Of a stretch of DNA of 64,000 bases, positions 1 through 8,335 are shown piece by piece (within the stretch, counting starts at the first letter, position 1; every line of letters begins with the position of its first letter). The notes below the pieces were generated by a model. The model saw only the letters and a list, made by a program, of their open reading frames with translations, was not told the origin of the DNA and did no database searches. The stretch covers positions 1-64,000 of the forward strand of contig NZ_JAHRXF010000020.1 of assembly GCF_019104725.1 (NCBI RefSeq). The letters are read 5' to 3'. This DNA comes from Streptomyces corallincola. GTDB taxonomy: Bacteria > Actinomycetota > Actinomycetes > Streptomycetales > Streptomycetaceae. A program made the translations under genes and the position numbers.

Positions 1-36
1 GCCCGCCAGCCGGTGGGCGCCGCTCGGCGCGTGCGC

Positions 37-1827
37 TCAGCGGGTCGGGTCCACCACCATCGCGGACCCGCCGCCCCGCCGGGTGGTCTCGGCGGCGGCC
101 AGCCACTTGCCGCCGGGCAGCCGCTGGACGCCGGTGGCCGCGCCGATCTCGGGGTTCTCCGAGAAGGAGTGGCCGAGCGCTTCGAGGCGGGCGCGCAACG
201 GGCTGTCGTAGAGGGCGGGTTCGAGTTCGGTCTTCGCCGCGTTGCGCTGGCTGGCGCGGGGTGCGGCGATGGCGTCCACGAGGCGCATGTGGCGGTCGAG
301 GACGTTGGTGAGGGTCTGGAGGACGGTGGTGATGATGGTCGCGCCGCCGGGCGAGCCGAGCGCGAGGACCGGCCGGTGCTGCCGGTCCAGGACGATCGTC
401 GGGGAGATCGAGGAGCGCGGGCGCTTTCCCGGACCGGGCAGGTTGGGGTCGTGGACGGCCGGGTCGGCGGGGGCGAAGGAGAAGTCGGTCAGCTCGTTGT
501 TGAGCAGGAAGCCGCGCCCCGGCACGGTGATGCCGCTGCCGCCGGTCTGCTCGATGGTGAGCGTGTAGGAGACGACGTTGCCCCACTTGTCGGCGGTGGT
601 CAGGTGGGTGGTGTTCTCGCCCTCGTAGGTCGTCGGCGCGGCCTTCCCCGCGGTGCCGCACGCGGCGGGGTGCCGGGGGTCGCCGGGGGCGAGCGGGCTG
701 GTCAGCACGGAGGTCGGCTTGATCAGGCAGGCCCGCGAGTCCGCGAACCGCTGCGAGAGCAGGCCCTTGGTGGGGACGTCCTCGAAGGCGGGGTCACCGA
801 CCCAGCGCCCCCGGTCCGCGAACGCGATCCGGCTGGCCTCGATGTACCGGTGCAGGTACTGCGTCTCGCTCAGGCGTGAGAGGTCGCTGTCCTCAAGGAT
901 GTTGAGCGCTTCCCCGACCGTGGTCCCGCCGGAGGAGGACGGCGCGATGGAGTAGACGTTCAGGCCCCGGTACGACGTCTCGGTGGGCCGCTGGAGTTTG
1001 GCGCGGTAGGCGGCGAGGTCACGCGCGGAGAGCTTGCCGGGGCGGGCGTTCCAGCCCGAACCGGGGTCCACGGGCGGCTTGTTGACCGTGTTGACGATGT
1101 CCCGGCCGAGATCGCCCCGGTAGATCACGCCGACGCCCTCGCGGGCCAGTTCGGCGTAGGTCCGGGCCAGATCGGGGTTCTTGAAGGTGGAGCCCACCAC
1201 CGGGAGCCGCCCGCCGGGCAGGAAGAGCTTCGCGGTGTCGGGGAAGAAACGGAACCGTGCCTCGTTGGACGCGGTCTGGGACCGGAACGTGTCGTCCACG
1301 GTGAAGCCGTCCCGCGCCAGCCGCTCGGCGGGCTTCAGTACGGTCCCCAGCCGCCGGGTGCCCCAGGAGTCGAGCGCGGTCCGCCAGGTGGCGGGGGTGC
1401 CGGGGGTGCCGACAGCGAGCCCGCTGGTGACGGCGTCCGCGAAGGCCAGCGGCTTGCCGTTCTCGGTGAACAGGTGCGCGTCCGCCGTGAGCGGCGCGGT
1501 CTCCCGGCCGTCCACGGTGTGCACGGTGCGGGTCCGGGCGTCGTAGTAGACGAAGTAGCCGCCCCCGCCGACCCCGGCCGAGTAGGGCTCGGTGACGCCG
1601 AGCGCGGCGGCCGTGGCGACGGCCGCGTCCACCGCGTTGCCGCCGTCGCGCAGCACCCGGATTCCGGCGGCGGTGGCATCGGCGTCCACGCTGGAGACGG
1701 CACCGCCGTAGCCGACGGCGACCGGTGATTTCGCCGGGCTCAAGGGCGGTGGCGCCCCCGCTCCCACCAAGGTCACGGCGGCAGCCACCGCGACCACCGC
1801 CAGTTTCCACGTCCCGGAGCGCTGCAT
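37..1827 (-). CDS. ggt: Gamma-glutamyltransferase, secreted
   Basis: A 596-residue gamma-glutamyltranspeptidase, an N-terminal nucleophile hydrolase that cleaves the gamma-glutamyl bond of glutathione and related peptides outside the cell. The N-terminus is a signal peptide (basic start, then a valine/alanine-rich core to about residue 25). The motif TTH at about residue 406 is the autoprocessing site; its first threonine becomes the nucleophile of the small subunit, and it is followed by the family segment ADKWGNVVS. Glycine-rich GSPGG substrate-binding segments follow. I start at the ATG at 1827 because GGGAGG lies 6 bases upstream and the signal peptide begins there; an in-frame start at 1920 would add 31 unsupported residues. 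It stands alone and is divergent from the next gene. Length is normal for the family. Confidence 0.93.
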   Translation of the reverse strand: MQRSGTWKLAVVAVAAAVTLVGAGAPPPLSPAKSPVAVGYGGAVSSVDADATAAGIRVLRDGGNAVDAAVATAAALGVTEPYSAGVGGGGYFVYYDARTRTVHTVDGRETAPLTADAHLFTENGKPLAFADAVTSGLAVGTPGTPATWRTALDSWGTRRLGTVLKPAERLARDGFTVDDTFRSQTASNEARFRFFPDTAKLFLPGGRLPVVGSTFKNPDLARTYAELAREGVGVIYRGDLGRDIVNTVNKPPVDPGSGWNARPGKLSARDLAAYRAKLQRPTETSYRGLNVYSIAPSSSGGTTVGEALNILEDSDLSRLSETQYLHRYIEASRIAFADRGRWVGDPAFEDVPTKGLLSQRFADSRACLIKPTSVLTSPLAPGDPRHPAACGTAGKAAPTTYEGENTTHLTTADKWGNVVSYTLTIEQTGGSGITVPGRGFLLNNELTDFSFAPADPAVHDPNLPGPGKRPRSSISPTIVLDRQHRPVLALGSPGGATIITTVLQTLTNVLDRHMRLVDAIAAPRASQRNAAKTELEPALYDSPLRARLEALGHSFSENPEIGAATGVQRLPGGKWLAAAETTRRGGGSAMVVDPTR

Positions 1828-1974
1828 GCGTACCTCCCCGTCGAAGCCGTCCGCGCAGCCTAGCCAGACCTCGGGAACCCCGACAGTACGCCTCGCGTTC
1901 CCCACCCCCCGCGCCGTCACACATCGAACACGAGTACGCCCGGGCGGCGGGTGGTGGCGCTAGGCTGCCCCGCC

Positions 1975-2727
1975 ATGAACGACGACGTGCGGAACATCGT
2001 CCTGGGGGTCGCGGCGACCGGTGTCAGTGCCGCGCTCGGCTGGCTCGCCCGTACCTTCGTGTGGCGGCGCAGGCTCCGCCGCAAGCAGGCGTTCTTCGGG
2101 CTGCCCGAACACGCGGAGTCGCTGCTGGTGGTGAACCGGAACATGGGCGGACCGGAGCTGGCGGTGACGCGGAACGACGTGTTCGCGCTGCTGGAGCTGT
2201 CGGCGCTGATCAAGGACTGTCACGCGCACGCGCAGGTGGTGGCGCACGACGCCACCCGGCAGGGGTTCGGGGAGCGCACCGAGTTCTGCCTCGGCGGGCC
2301 CTCGTCCAATCGCCGGATGGCGGCGCATCTCTCCTCGCTGCTGCCGGGGGTGCGGGTCAACACGGAGGCGGAGTCCGGGCCGGACGTGGGCGCGTTCCGG
2401 ATAGGCGGGCAGGACTACCGCATGGAGAGCGGCACCAGTGAGTACGTGCTGCTCGCCCGCCTCACCACCGGCGGGCGGCGCGACATGCGGCCGGTGTTCC
2501 TGTTCTGCGGGCAGCGGGCCATCACCAACCAGGCGGCGACCCGGTATCTGGCCCGCGAGCACGAACGGCTGGCGCGCAAGCACGGCACGGGGTCGTTCGT
2601 CCTGCTGCTGAAGGTGGTCAACTCGCAGGCGTACGGCCCGGACGTGGTCGAGCTGGTGGCGGACGTGACGCGGGCGGCGCGCACCCCGCTGCCGGAACCC
2701 GCGCCGGAAGGGGCGGTGGGCGCGTGA
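1975..2727 (+). CDS. Conserved membrane-anchored hypothetical protein
   Basis: A 250-residue protein with one N-terminal membrane segment (about residues 6-24, ending in an arginine cluster RRRLRRK), so the rest should face the cytoplasm. The body contains RNMGGPE and a stretch about paired nucleotide-like motifs that I do not recognise. It may be a streptomycete-specific family, but no function can be assigned. The ATG at 1975 follows the membrane segment logic; there is no Shine-Dalgarno sequence, and a TAGGCT hexamer 10 bases upstream could mean a leaderless transcript. It is divergent from ggt and convergent with the ABC operon. Confidence 0.75.
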   Translation: MNDDVRNIVLGVAATGVSAALGWLARTFVWRRRLRRKQAFFGLPEHAESLLVVNRNMGGPELAVTRNDVFALLELSALIKDCHAHAQVVAHDATRQGFGERTEFCLGGPSSNRRMAAHLSSLLPGVRVNTEAESGPDVGAFRIGGQDYRMESGTSEYVLLARLTTGGRRDMRPVFLFCGQRAITNQAATRYLAREHERLARKHGTGSFVLLLKVVNSQAYGPDVVELVADVTRAARTPLPEPAPEGAVGA

Positions 2728-2785
2728 CGGGAGGGGCGGTGGGCGCGTGAAGGGAGGAACCGGGGGCACATGACGGGAGGGGCGG
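2710..2785. repeat. Short tandem repeat over the stop codon
   Basis: GGGGCGGTGGGCGCGTGA occurs at 2710-2727 and again at 2733-2750 (23-base period), with a decayed third copy near 2776. The first copy contains the stop of the preceding gene, so the duplication copied the stop as well. Confidence 0.7.
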
Positions 2786-2914
2786 GTGGTGCGTGGGAGC
2801 ACAACCCGCCCGGCGGTAGCTGACCTCCCGCTCGCCTCCGGACGACCCGTCGTACGTGTCCGTCCCCGTGTGCGAGCGGTGATCTCCGGCAACCGCCGGA
2901 CGAGCCTGGCCCGT

Positions 2915-2954
2915 AGGGCCTGCCCTTCGGATCTCGCCGGGGGTCGCAGGCCCT
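2915..2954. terminator. Inverted repeat between convergent genes
   Basis: AGGGCCTGC at 2915-2923 and GCAGGCCCT at 2946-2954 form a perfect 9-base inverted repeat with a 22-base loop. It lies 12 bases past the stop of the glutamate-type ABC operon and after the converging membrane-protein gene, so it could terminate both. There is no T tract. Confidence 0.5.
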
Positions 2955-2966
2955 GGCCGCCGCCCG

Positions 2967-3845
2967 CTACGGTCGCGGTGCGGTGGGGGGTTCCCCACCC
3001 GGCAGCAGTGCCCCAGGACCGGCCTCGGCGACCGCCACGGCCTCCGTCTTGGGGCTGTGCCGCTCTCTGCGGGACACCCAGCCGGCGAACCACGAGAGCA
3101 GCATGCACATCCCGATGTAGATCGGCGAGATCACCATCACCACGGGGATGAACGGCAAATCGTAGTCGAGGTTCGACGCGATGAGCTTCCCGGCGTGGAG
3201 GAACTCCTCGTAGGTGATGAGGTAGCCGAGCGAGGTGTCCTTCAGCGCGACCACCAACTGGCTGATGATGGCGGGCAGCATCGCGCGGACCGCCTGCGGG
3301 ACGAGGACGTGCGTCATGACCTGCGTCTTGCGCATCCCGAGCGCGAACGCGGCCTCCCGCTGGCCGCGTTCGACGGCGGCGACACCGGAGCGGAACACCT
3401 CGGCGAGCACCGAGCCGTTGTAGAGGGTGAGTCCCGCGACGAGCGCGACGAGCGGCTGGGCCTTGAGTGCCACGAAGATGAAGAAGATCATCACCAGGAC
3501 GGGCATCGCGCGGAAGAACTCGACCACGGCGGTGGCCGCCCAGCGCACCCCGCGATGGTCCGACAGCCGTCCGGCGGCGAGGAGTCCGCCGAGCGCGAGG
3601 GAGAACACGGCGGCCAGCGCGAACGCCTTGAGGGTGTTGCCGAGCCCGCGCAGCAGCAGTTCCTGGATGCCGGTGTACTCGAACGGCATCCACTTGGTGT
3701 ACGTGAACTGACCCGTCGAGAACAGCAGATACAGCAGCCAGGCGACGATCCCCGCGAGCACGGCGGTGGACAGCACGCCGTAGAGGAGGTGCCGTCTGCG
3801 GGTGAGCGGGCCGGGGACGTCGTAGAGCGCGGTGGCGTCGGTCAT
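2967..3845 (-). CDS. gluD: Glutamate-type ABC transporter permease GluD
   Basis: A 292-residue polar-amino-acid ABC permease with about five or six membrane segments (first near residues 20-45, after a cytoplasmic arginine patch). It carries the EAA loop of the His/Glu/Gln/Arg family (…QREAAFALGMRKTQVM…). The ATG at 3845 overlaps the upstream permease stop as ATGA, so the two permeases are translationally coupled. It is the last gene of gluA-gluB-gluC-gluD order seen in the actinobacterial glutamate system. The substrate glutamate is inferred from this order and from family resemblance; glutamine or another acidic/polar amino acid is possible. The C-terminus is a proline- and glutamate-rich tail. 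Confidence 0.9.
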   Translation of the reverse strand: MTDATALYDVPGPLTRRRHLLYGVLSTAVLAGIVAWLLYLLFSTGQFTYTKWMPFEYTGIQELLLRGLGNTLKAFALAAVFSLALGGLLAAGRLSDHRGVRWAATAVVEFFRAMPVLVMIFFIFVALKAQPLVALVAGLTLYNGSVLAEVFRSGVAAVERGQREAAFALGMRKTQVMTHVLVPQAVRAMLPAIISQLVVALKDTSLGYLITYEEFLHAGKLIASNLDYDLPFIPVVMVISPIYIGMCMLLSWFAGWVSRRERHSPKTEAVAVAEAGPGALLPGGEPPTAPRP

Positions 3846-4486
3846 CGGGCGACCCCCCAGGTGCGTTCCAGGAAGTTGAACAGGGCGCTGATGGCGAGCG
3901 TGACGATCAGATAGCCGACCGCGATCCAGACGAACGTCCAGACGATGTTGTAGCCGAGTTCGCTGATCGTGCGGTAGGTGCCGAGGAGTTCGGTCACGCT
4001 GAACGCGCCCGCGATGGCGGAGTTCTTGGCGAGCGCGATGAGCGTGGAGCCGACCGGCGGGATGACGGAGCGGAACGCCTGCGGCAGCACGACCACGGAG
4101 AGCACCTGCCCGAAGGACATGCCGAGACTGCGGGCGGCCTCGCCCTGGCCGCGCGGCACGGTGTTGATGCCGGAGCGCAGCGCCTCGCAGATGAACGCCG
4201 AGGTGTAGCAGCCGAGGGCGAGGACCGCGAACAGCTTGAAGGGCAGCACCAGTCCGAACCGGGGCAGCCCCAGGAGCACCGCGAAGAACAGCAGCGTCAG
4301 CGGGGTGTTGCGCAGCACGGTCACCCACGCGGTGCCGAAGACGCGCAGCGAGCCGACCGGGGCGACCCGGAAGGACGCCATCAGGAAGCCGAGTGCCAGC
4401 GCCAGCAGGGAGGCGAACACGGTGAGTTCGACCGTGCCGAGGAAACCCTCCCAGAACACGGACCAGTTCTCTGTCAGTACGTTCAT
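3842..4486 (-). CDS. gluC: Glutamate-type ABC transporter permease GluC
   Basis: A 214-residue inner-membrane permease of the amino-acid ABC family, with five predicted membrane helices and the EAA loop segment GQGEAARSLGMSFGQVL. It pairs with GluD to form the channel. The ATG at 4486 is chosen because the sequence from MNVLTENW matches the family start and the upstream extension is a shadow. It overlaps gluD by four bases (ATGA) and lies 13 bases after gluB, so it is cotranscribed with its neighbours. Confidence 0.9.
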   Translation of the reverse strand: MNVLTENWSVFWEGFLGTVELTVFASLLALALGFLMASFRVAPVGSLRVFGTAWVTVLRNTPLTLLFFAVLLGLPRFGLVLPFKLFAVLALGCYTSAFICEALRSGINTVPRGQGEAARSLGMSFGQVLSVVVLPQAFRSVIPPVGSTLIALAKNSAIAGAFSVTELLGTYRTISELGYNIVWTFVWIAVGYLIVTLAISALFNFLERTWGVAR

Positions 4487-4499
4487 GCCGTCCTCGCGC

Positions 4500-5474
4500 T
4501 CAGGTGGCCGGGTAGCGGTCGATGGCGGGCGGGGTGGGCGCCGGGACACCGGACAGGCCGAGCGTCGCCTCGTACGCCCGTTTCCAGTCGCCGTTCTTCT
4601 CGCGGGCCGCGAGGGCGTCGTCCAGGGCGAAGCGCAGCGCGTCGTCGTCGCGCGGCACACCGATGCCGTACGGCTCCTGGGAGAACGGCCTGCCGACGAC
4701 CTTGAGATCGTCGGGGGCCTTGGCCGCGTAGCCGATGAGGATGGCGTCGTCGGTGGTCACCGCGTCCACCTGATAGGTGAGCAGGTTGTCCACGCACACC
4801 GAGTACGTGTCGTAGGAGACGAGGACCGCCTTCGGGTAGTCGTCCTTGATCCGCTGGTACGGCGTCGAACCGGCCGCCGAGCAGACGCGTTTGCCCGCGA
4901 GGTCCTGCGGTCCGTGGATGTCGTTCTCGTCCGCGCGCACCAGCAGCGACTGGCCGGCCATGTAGTACGGCCCGGCGAAGCCGACGAGCTTCTTGCGGTT
5001 GTCGTTGATGGTGTAGGTGCCGACGTAGTAGTCGATCTGCCCGTTCTGCAGCGCGGTCTCGCGGTTCGCGGAGGCGATGGTGCGGAAGCGGATGCGCTCC
5101 GGGGGCAGGCCAAGGGAGGCGGACATCATCCGGGCGATCTCGATGTCGAACCCGGCGTACGCGCCCGTCGCCGGGTCCCGTTCGCCGAGGTAGGGCTGGT
5201 CCTCCTTGACGCCGACGGTGAAATGGCCGCGCTTCTTCGCCCGGCGCCAGGTCGGGGAGTCCGGGAGGCTGAAGTTCCGCGCCACCGCGTACTCGGGGAG
5301 CCGGTCGGCCGCCGGGCCCTTGGTGGGCGGGCTGCCGGGCTTGCCGCAGCCGGTGACCAGGGCGAGGAGGGCGAGGAGTACGGCGCAGAGGGCGGTGAGG
5401 GTCGTACGGCGAGGCCTGCGCGGGGGCGCGCCGGTGGCGCGGGACGTGCGGGACGTGCGGGCGGTACGGAACAC
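4500..5474 (-). CDS. gluB: Glutamate-type ABC substrate-binding lipoprotein GluB
   Basis: A 324-residue extracytoplasmic solute-binding protein (family 3). After an arginine-rich N-region and a hydrophobic core it has the lipobox LVTGC, giving a lipid-anchored cysteine at about residue 43. The mature part holds the family-3 signature GAYAGFDIEIARMM and the QNGQIDYYVG segment. GTG start at 5474 with GGGGGAG 8 bases upstream. It lies 17 bases downstream of gluA and 13 upstream of gluC. Residues are proposed to bind glutamate outside the membrane and hand it to GluCD. Confidence 0.92.
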   Translation of the reverse strand: MFRTARTSRTSRATGAPPRRPRRTTLTALCAVLLALLALVTGCGKPGSPPTKGPAADRLPEYAVARNFSLPDSPTWRRAKKRGHFTVGVKEDQPYLGERDPATGAYAGFDIEIARMMSASLGLPPERIRFRTIASANRETALQNGQIDYYVGTYTINDNRKKLVGFAGPYYMAGQSLLVRADENDIHGPQDLAGKRVCSAAGSTPYQRIKDDYPKAVLVSYDTYSVCVDNLLTYQVDAVTTDDAILIGYAAKAPDDLKVVGRPFSQEPYGIGVPRDDDALRFALDDALAAREKNGDWKRAYEATLGLSGVPAPTPPAIDRYPAT

Positions 5475-5491
5475 GGGTCGCGCTCCCCCGG

Positions 5492-6235
5492 TCAGTGCTT
5501 GAGGATCTTGGACAGGAAGTCCTTGGCCCGCTCGCTGCGCGGCGCGGTGAAGAACTCCTCGGGGCTGCGGTCCTCCACCACGGTGCCGTCGGCCATGAAC
5601 ACGACGCGGTTGGCGGCGGAGCGGGCGAAGCCCATCTCGTGGGTGACGACGACCATCGTCATGCCGTCGCGGGCGAGCTGCCGCATGACCTCCAGCACCT
5701 CGTTGATCATCTCCGGGTCGAGGGCGGAGGTGGGTTCGTCGAACAGGAGCGCCTTGGGGTCCATCGCCAGGGCGCGGGCGATGGCGACGCGCTGCTGCTG
5801 GCCGCCGGAGAGCTGCGCCGGGTACTTGTCGGCCTGTGCGGCGAGGCCGACGCGGGCGAGGAGTTCACGGGAGCGCCGGTCGGCCTCGTCGCGCTTCCGG
5901 CCGCGCACCTTGACCTGGGCGAGGGAGACGTTCTGCAGAACGGTCTTGTGCGCGAAGAGGTTGAACGACTGGAAGACCATGCCGACTTCGGCACGGAGCC
6001 GGGCAAGTGCCCTGCCCTCGGCGGGCAGTGGGGTGCCGTCGATGAGGATCGTGCCGGATTCGACGGTCTCCAGCCGGTTGACCGTACGGCACAGCGTGGA
6101 CTTGCCGGAGCCGGAGGGGCCGATGACGACGACCACCTCGCCCCTGCCGACCGTGAGGTCGATGTCGCGCAGGACGTGCAGCTCTCCGAAGTGCTTGTTG
6201 ACGCCCCGCAGTTCGATCAACGGATCGACGGTCAT
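5492..6235 (-). CDS. gluA: Glutamate-type ABC transporter ATPase GluA
   Basis: A 247-residue ABC ATPase of the polar-amino-acid class. Walker A is GPSGSGKST (about residue 38), the Q-loop follows in VFQSFNLF, the signature is LSGGQQQR, Walker B is LLFDEPTSALD, and the switch histidine is in THEM. The ATG at 6235 is preferred over an in-frame start at 6313 because MTVDPLIELRGV is the normal beginning of the family. It is the first gene of the four-gene operon; its promoter should lie in 6236-6372. Confidence 0.93.
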   Translation of the reverse strand: MTVDPLIELRGVNKHFGELHVLRDIDLTVGRGEVVVVIGPSGSGKSTLCRTVNRLETVESGTILIDGTPLPAEGRALARLRAEVGMVFQSFNLFAHKTVLQNVSLAQVKVRGRKRDEADRRSRELLARVGLAAQADKYPAQLSGGQQQRVAIARALAMDPKALLFDEPTSALDPEMINEVLEVMRQLARDGMTMVVVTHEMGFARSAANRVVFMADGTVVEDRSPEEFFTAPRSERAKDFLSKILKH

Positions 6236-6372
6236 CCCCTGCCCCACCCACTCTCCACCGGTGCTGTGCGGGCAGCAAACTATCGGGGCGGAAGCGGACT
6301 TGAGGGACGACACGCACCGGAACGCGGGTTACGGACATTAGCCGTATTTACGCTCCGGCTCCGCTCCCGGCG

Positions 6373-6789
6373 TCAGTCCTCGGCCAGTTCGGCGTAGAGC
6401 TGGGAGAGTTCGGGCACTCCGCCCGCCGCCCACTGCCGTCCGGGCTCGGTCACCTCGGCCTCGCGGCCGGAGGCGAGGCGTACGACGGGTTCGCCGTCCG
6501 GGCGGATCTCCCAGACGGCGCCGGGCACGGTGCGCACGACCACCGTGCCGAGATACAGCCCCGCGTCGGTGCCGAGCCAGGGCAGCGTCTCGGTGTCGTC
6601 CCGCCAGCGGGGCACCAGCTGGTCCAGCGCCTCCAGGGAGGCCGGGGTGTCGTCCAGCCGGACCCCGGCGCGCGCCGCCTGGTCGCGCAGCAGCTCGCAC
6701 TCGGAGAGGAGTTCCGCGATGGACTCGGGATCGGCGGGCGGGCGCCTGGTCGCTGGGTGCCGGTCGCGGCCCGTGAACGGAATGCGCAT
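6373..6789 (-). CDS. Conserved hypothetical protein (DUF6278-like)
   Basis: A 138-residue soluble, acidic protein with no signal peptide or membrane segment. I believe similar short proteins are common in Streptomyces (possibly the family named DUF6278, from memory), but function is unknown. The N-terminus MRIPFTGR and a helical middle section are visible; no catalytic motif. The ATG at 6789 is the only good start. It sits 15 bases downstream of the exonuclease III gene on the same strand, so it may be cotranscribed with it. Confidence 0.65.
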   Translation of the reverse strand: MRIPFTGRDRHPATRRPPADPESIAELLSECELLRDQAARAGVRLDDTPASLEALDQLVPRWRDDTETLPWLGTDAGLYLGTVVVRTVPGAVWEIRPDGEPVVRLASGREAEVTEPGRQWAAGGVPELSQLYAELAED

Positions 6790-6804
6790 GGGCTCAGCGT
6801 GGCA

Positions 6805-7584
6805 TCACACGTCGAGATCGACCACCACCGGCGCGTGGTCGGAGGCGCCCTTGCCCTTGCGCTCCTCGCGGTCCACGTAGGCGTCCTTGGCGGCCGACGC
6901 GAACGCCTCGTTGCCGTAGACCAGGTCGATGCGCATGCCCCGGTTCTTGGGGAAGCAGAGCTGGCGGTAGTCCCAGTAGGTGTACGGGCGGTCGTACTTC
7001 AGGGGGCGCGGGACGACATCGGTGAGCCCGGTCTCCCGGAGGTCGGCCAGGGCGGCGCGCTCGGCGGGGGTGACATGGGTGAGGCCCTCGAAGGCGGCCG
7101 TGTCGTACACGTCCTCGTCGGTCGGCGCCACGTTGTAGTCGCCCAGGACGGCGAACGGGCGCCCGCCCGCCGCGTCACCGGCGACCGCGGTGCGCAGCGC
7201 GTCCAGCCACTGGAGTTTGTACGCGTAGTGCGGGTGGCCGACCTCGCGTCCGTTGGGGACATACACCGACCAGACGCGGACCGGGCCGCAGGTGGCGGAG
7301 ACGGCGCGGGGCTCGGTGGCGCCCTCGTAGCCCGGGTCGCCGGGCAGGCCCCTGACCACGTCGTTCAGGCCGACGCGCGAGAGCACCGCCACGCCGTTCC
7401 ACCGGCCGGTGGCGTTCACCGCCGCCTCGTACCCCAGCTCGCGCAGCTCGGCGGTGGGGAACTGCGCCTCGGCGACCTTGGCCTCCTGGAGGCAGAGCAC
7501 GTCGGTGCCGCTGCTCTCCAGCCAGGCCAGCAGCCTCGGGAGGCGGGCGGTGATCGAGTTCACGTTCCAGGTGGCGATGCGCAT
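6805..7584 (-). CDS. xth: Exodeoxyribonuclease III (AP endonuclease)
   Basis: A 259-residue member of the exonuclease III/AP endonuclease family, which cuts DNA 5' of abasic sites and trims 3' ends in base excision repair. Visible family motifs in order: ATWNVNSI (metal-binding Asn), CLQEAK (metal-binding Glu), the GDYNVAPTD segment, RIDLVYG and the C-terminal SDHAPVVVDL with the catalytic His. The ATG at 7584 gives the normal start MRIATWNV; 10 upstream in-frame residues are unsupported. Length is normal for the family. It precedes a small hypothetical gene on the same strand. Confidence 0.93.
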   Translation of the reverse strand: MRIATWNVNSITARLPRLLAWLESSGTDVLCLQEAKVAEAQFPTAELRELGYEAAVNATGRWNGVAVLSRVGLNDVVRGLPGDPGYEGATEPRAVSATCGPVRVWSVYVPNGREVGHPHYAYKLQWLDALRTAVAGDAAGGRPFAVLGDYNVAPTDEDVYDTAAFEGLTHVTPAERAALADLRETGLTDVVPRPLKYDRPYTYWDYRQLCFPKNRGMRIDLVYGNEAFASAAKDAYVDREERKGKGASDHAPVVVDLDV

Positions 7585-7629
7585 GTGCTCCAACCTACCC
7601 GCCGGGTACGACAACCCCGGCGGCCCCGC

Positions 7630-8265
7630 TCACAGCGCCGCCGACTCCCCCGGCGCGAGCCGCAGGTGCTCGGCGCCGCTCAGGTTGCCGAGGTGGGTGT
7701 CGTACAGCGGGCGGGCCAGGTCGGCGAGCAGGGCGTCGTGCACGTCGTAGACCCGGACCGGCCGGACCTCGCGGACGTAGTCGATGACCTCCGCGATCTT
7801 GTTCCAGGGGGCCTGCACGGGCGCGAGCAGCGTCTCCACGGCGGTGTCCGGGACGGTGAGGGCGTCACCGGGGTGGAAGACCCGGCCGCCGCCGATCAGA
7901 TAGCCGACGTTGGTGACGCGCGGGATGTCCGGGTGGATCACGGCGTGCAGCTCCCCGTGGACCTGCACGTCGAACCCGGCGGCGGTGAACGTGTCGCCGT
8001 TGCCGACGGTGTGCACCCGGCCGGGAAAGGCGGGCGCGATCCGCTCCGCGACCGAACGCGGCGCCCAGACCTCGGCGGCCGGACTCGCCTCCAGCGCGGT
8101 GCGCAGCCGACCCTCGTCGAAGTGGTCGGGGTGCTCGTGGGTCACGAGGACCGCCTCGGCGCCGAGCGCGGCGTCGGGTTCGGTGAAACCGCCGGGATCG
8201 AGCACGAGCGTCCGCCCGCCCCGCTCCAGCCGGACACAGGCGTGGGACATCTTGGTGAGCCTCAT
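7630..8265 (-). CDS. Metallo-beta-lactamase-fold hydrolase
   Basis: A 211-residue MBL-fold protein related to UlaG-type and other small metal-dependent hydrolases. The metal motif is THEHPDHFD (HxHxDH) at about residue 45-52, with later metal ligands likely in VHGELH and HPGDAL. The start MRLTKMSHACVRL at 8265 is typical for this group. The substrate is unknown. It lies 45 bases upstream of exonuclease III on the same strand, and 70 bases after the PcaD-PcaC fusion gene. Confidence 0.85.
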   Translation of the reverse strand: MRLTKMSHACVRLERGGRTLVLDPGGFTEPDAALGAEAVLVTHEHPDHFDEGRLRTALEASPAAEVWAPRSVAERIAPAFPGRVHTVGNGDTFTAAGFDVQVHGELHAVIHPDIPRVTNVGYLIGGGRVFHPGDALTVPDTAVETLLAPVQAPWNKIAEVIDYVREVRPVRVYDVHDALLADLARPLYDTHLGNLSGAEHLRLAPGESAAL

Positions 8266-8335
8266 GCCGACCCATCCTGCCGGGTACGGGGCGGCCACGC
8301 CCCGTACCCCGTGCACCCCGACGCGCGCACCGCCC

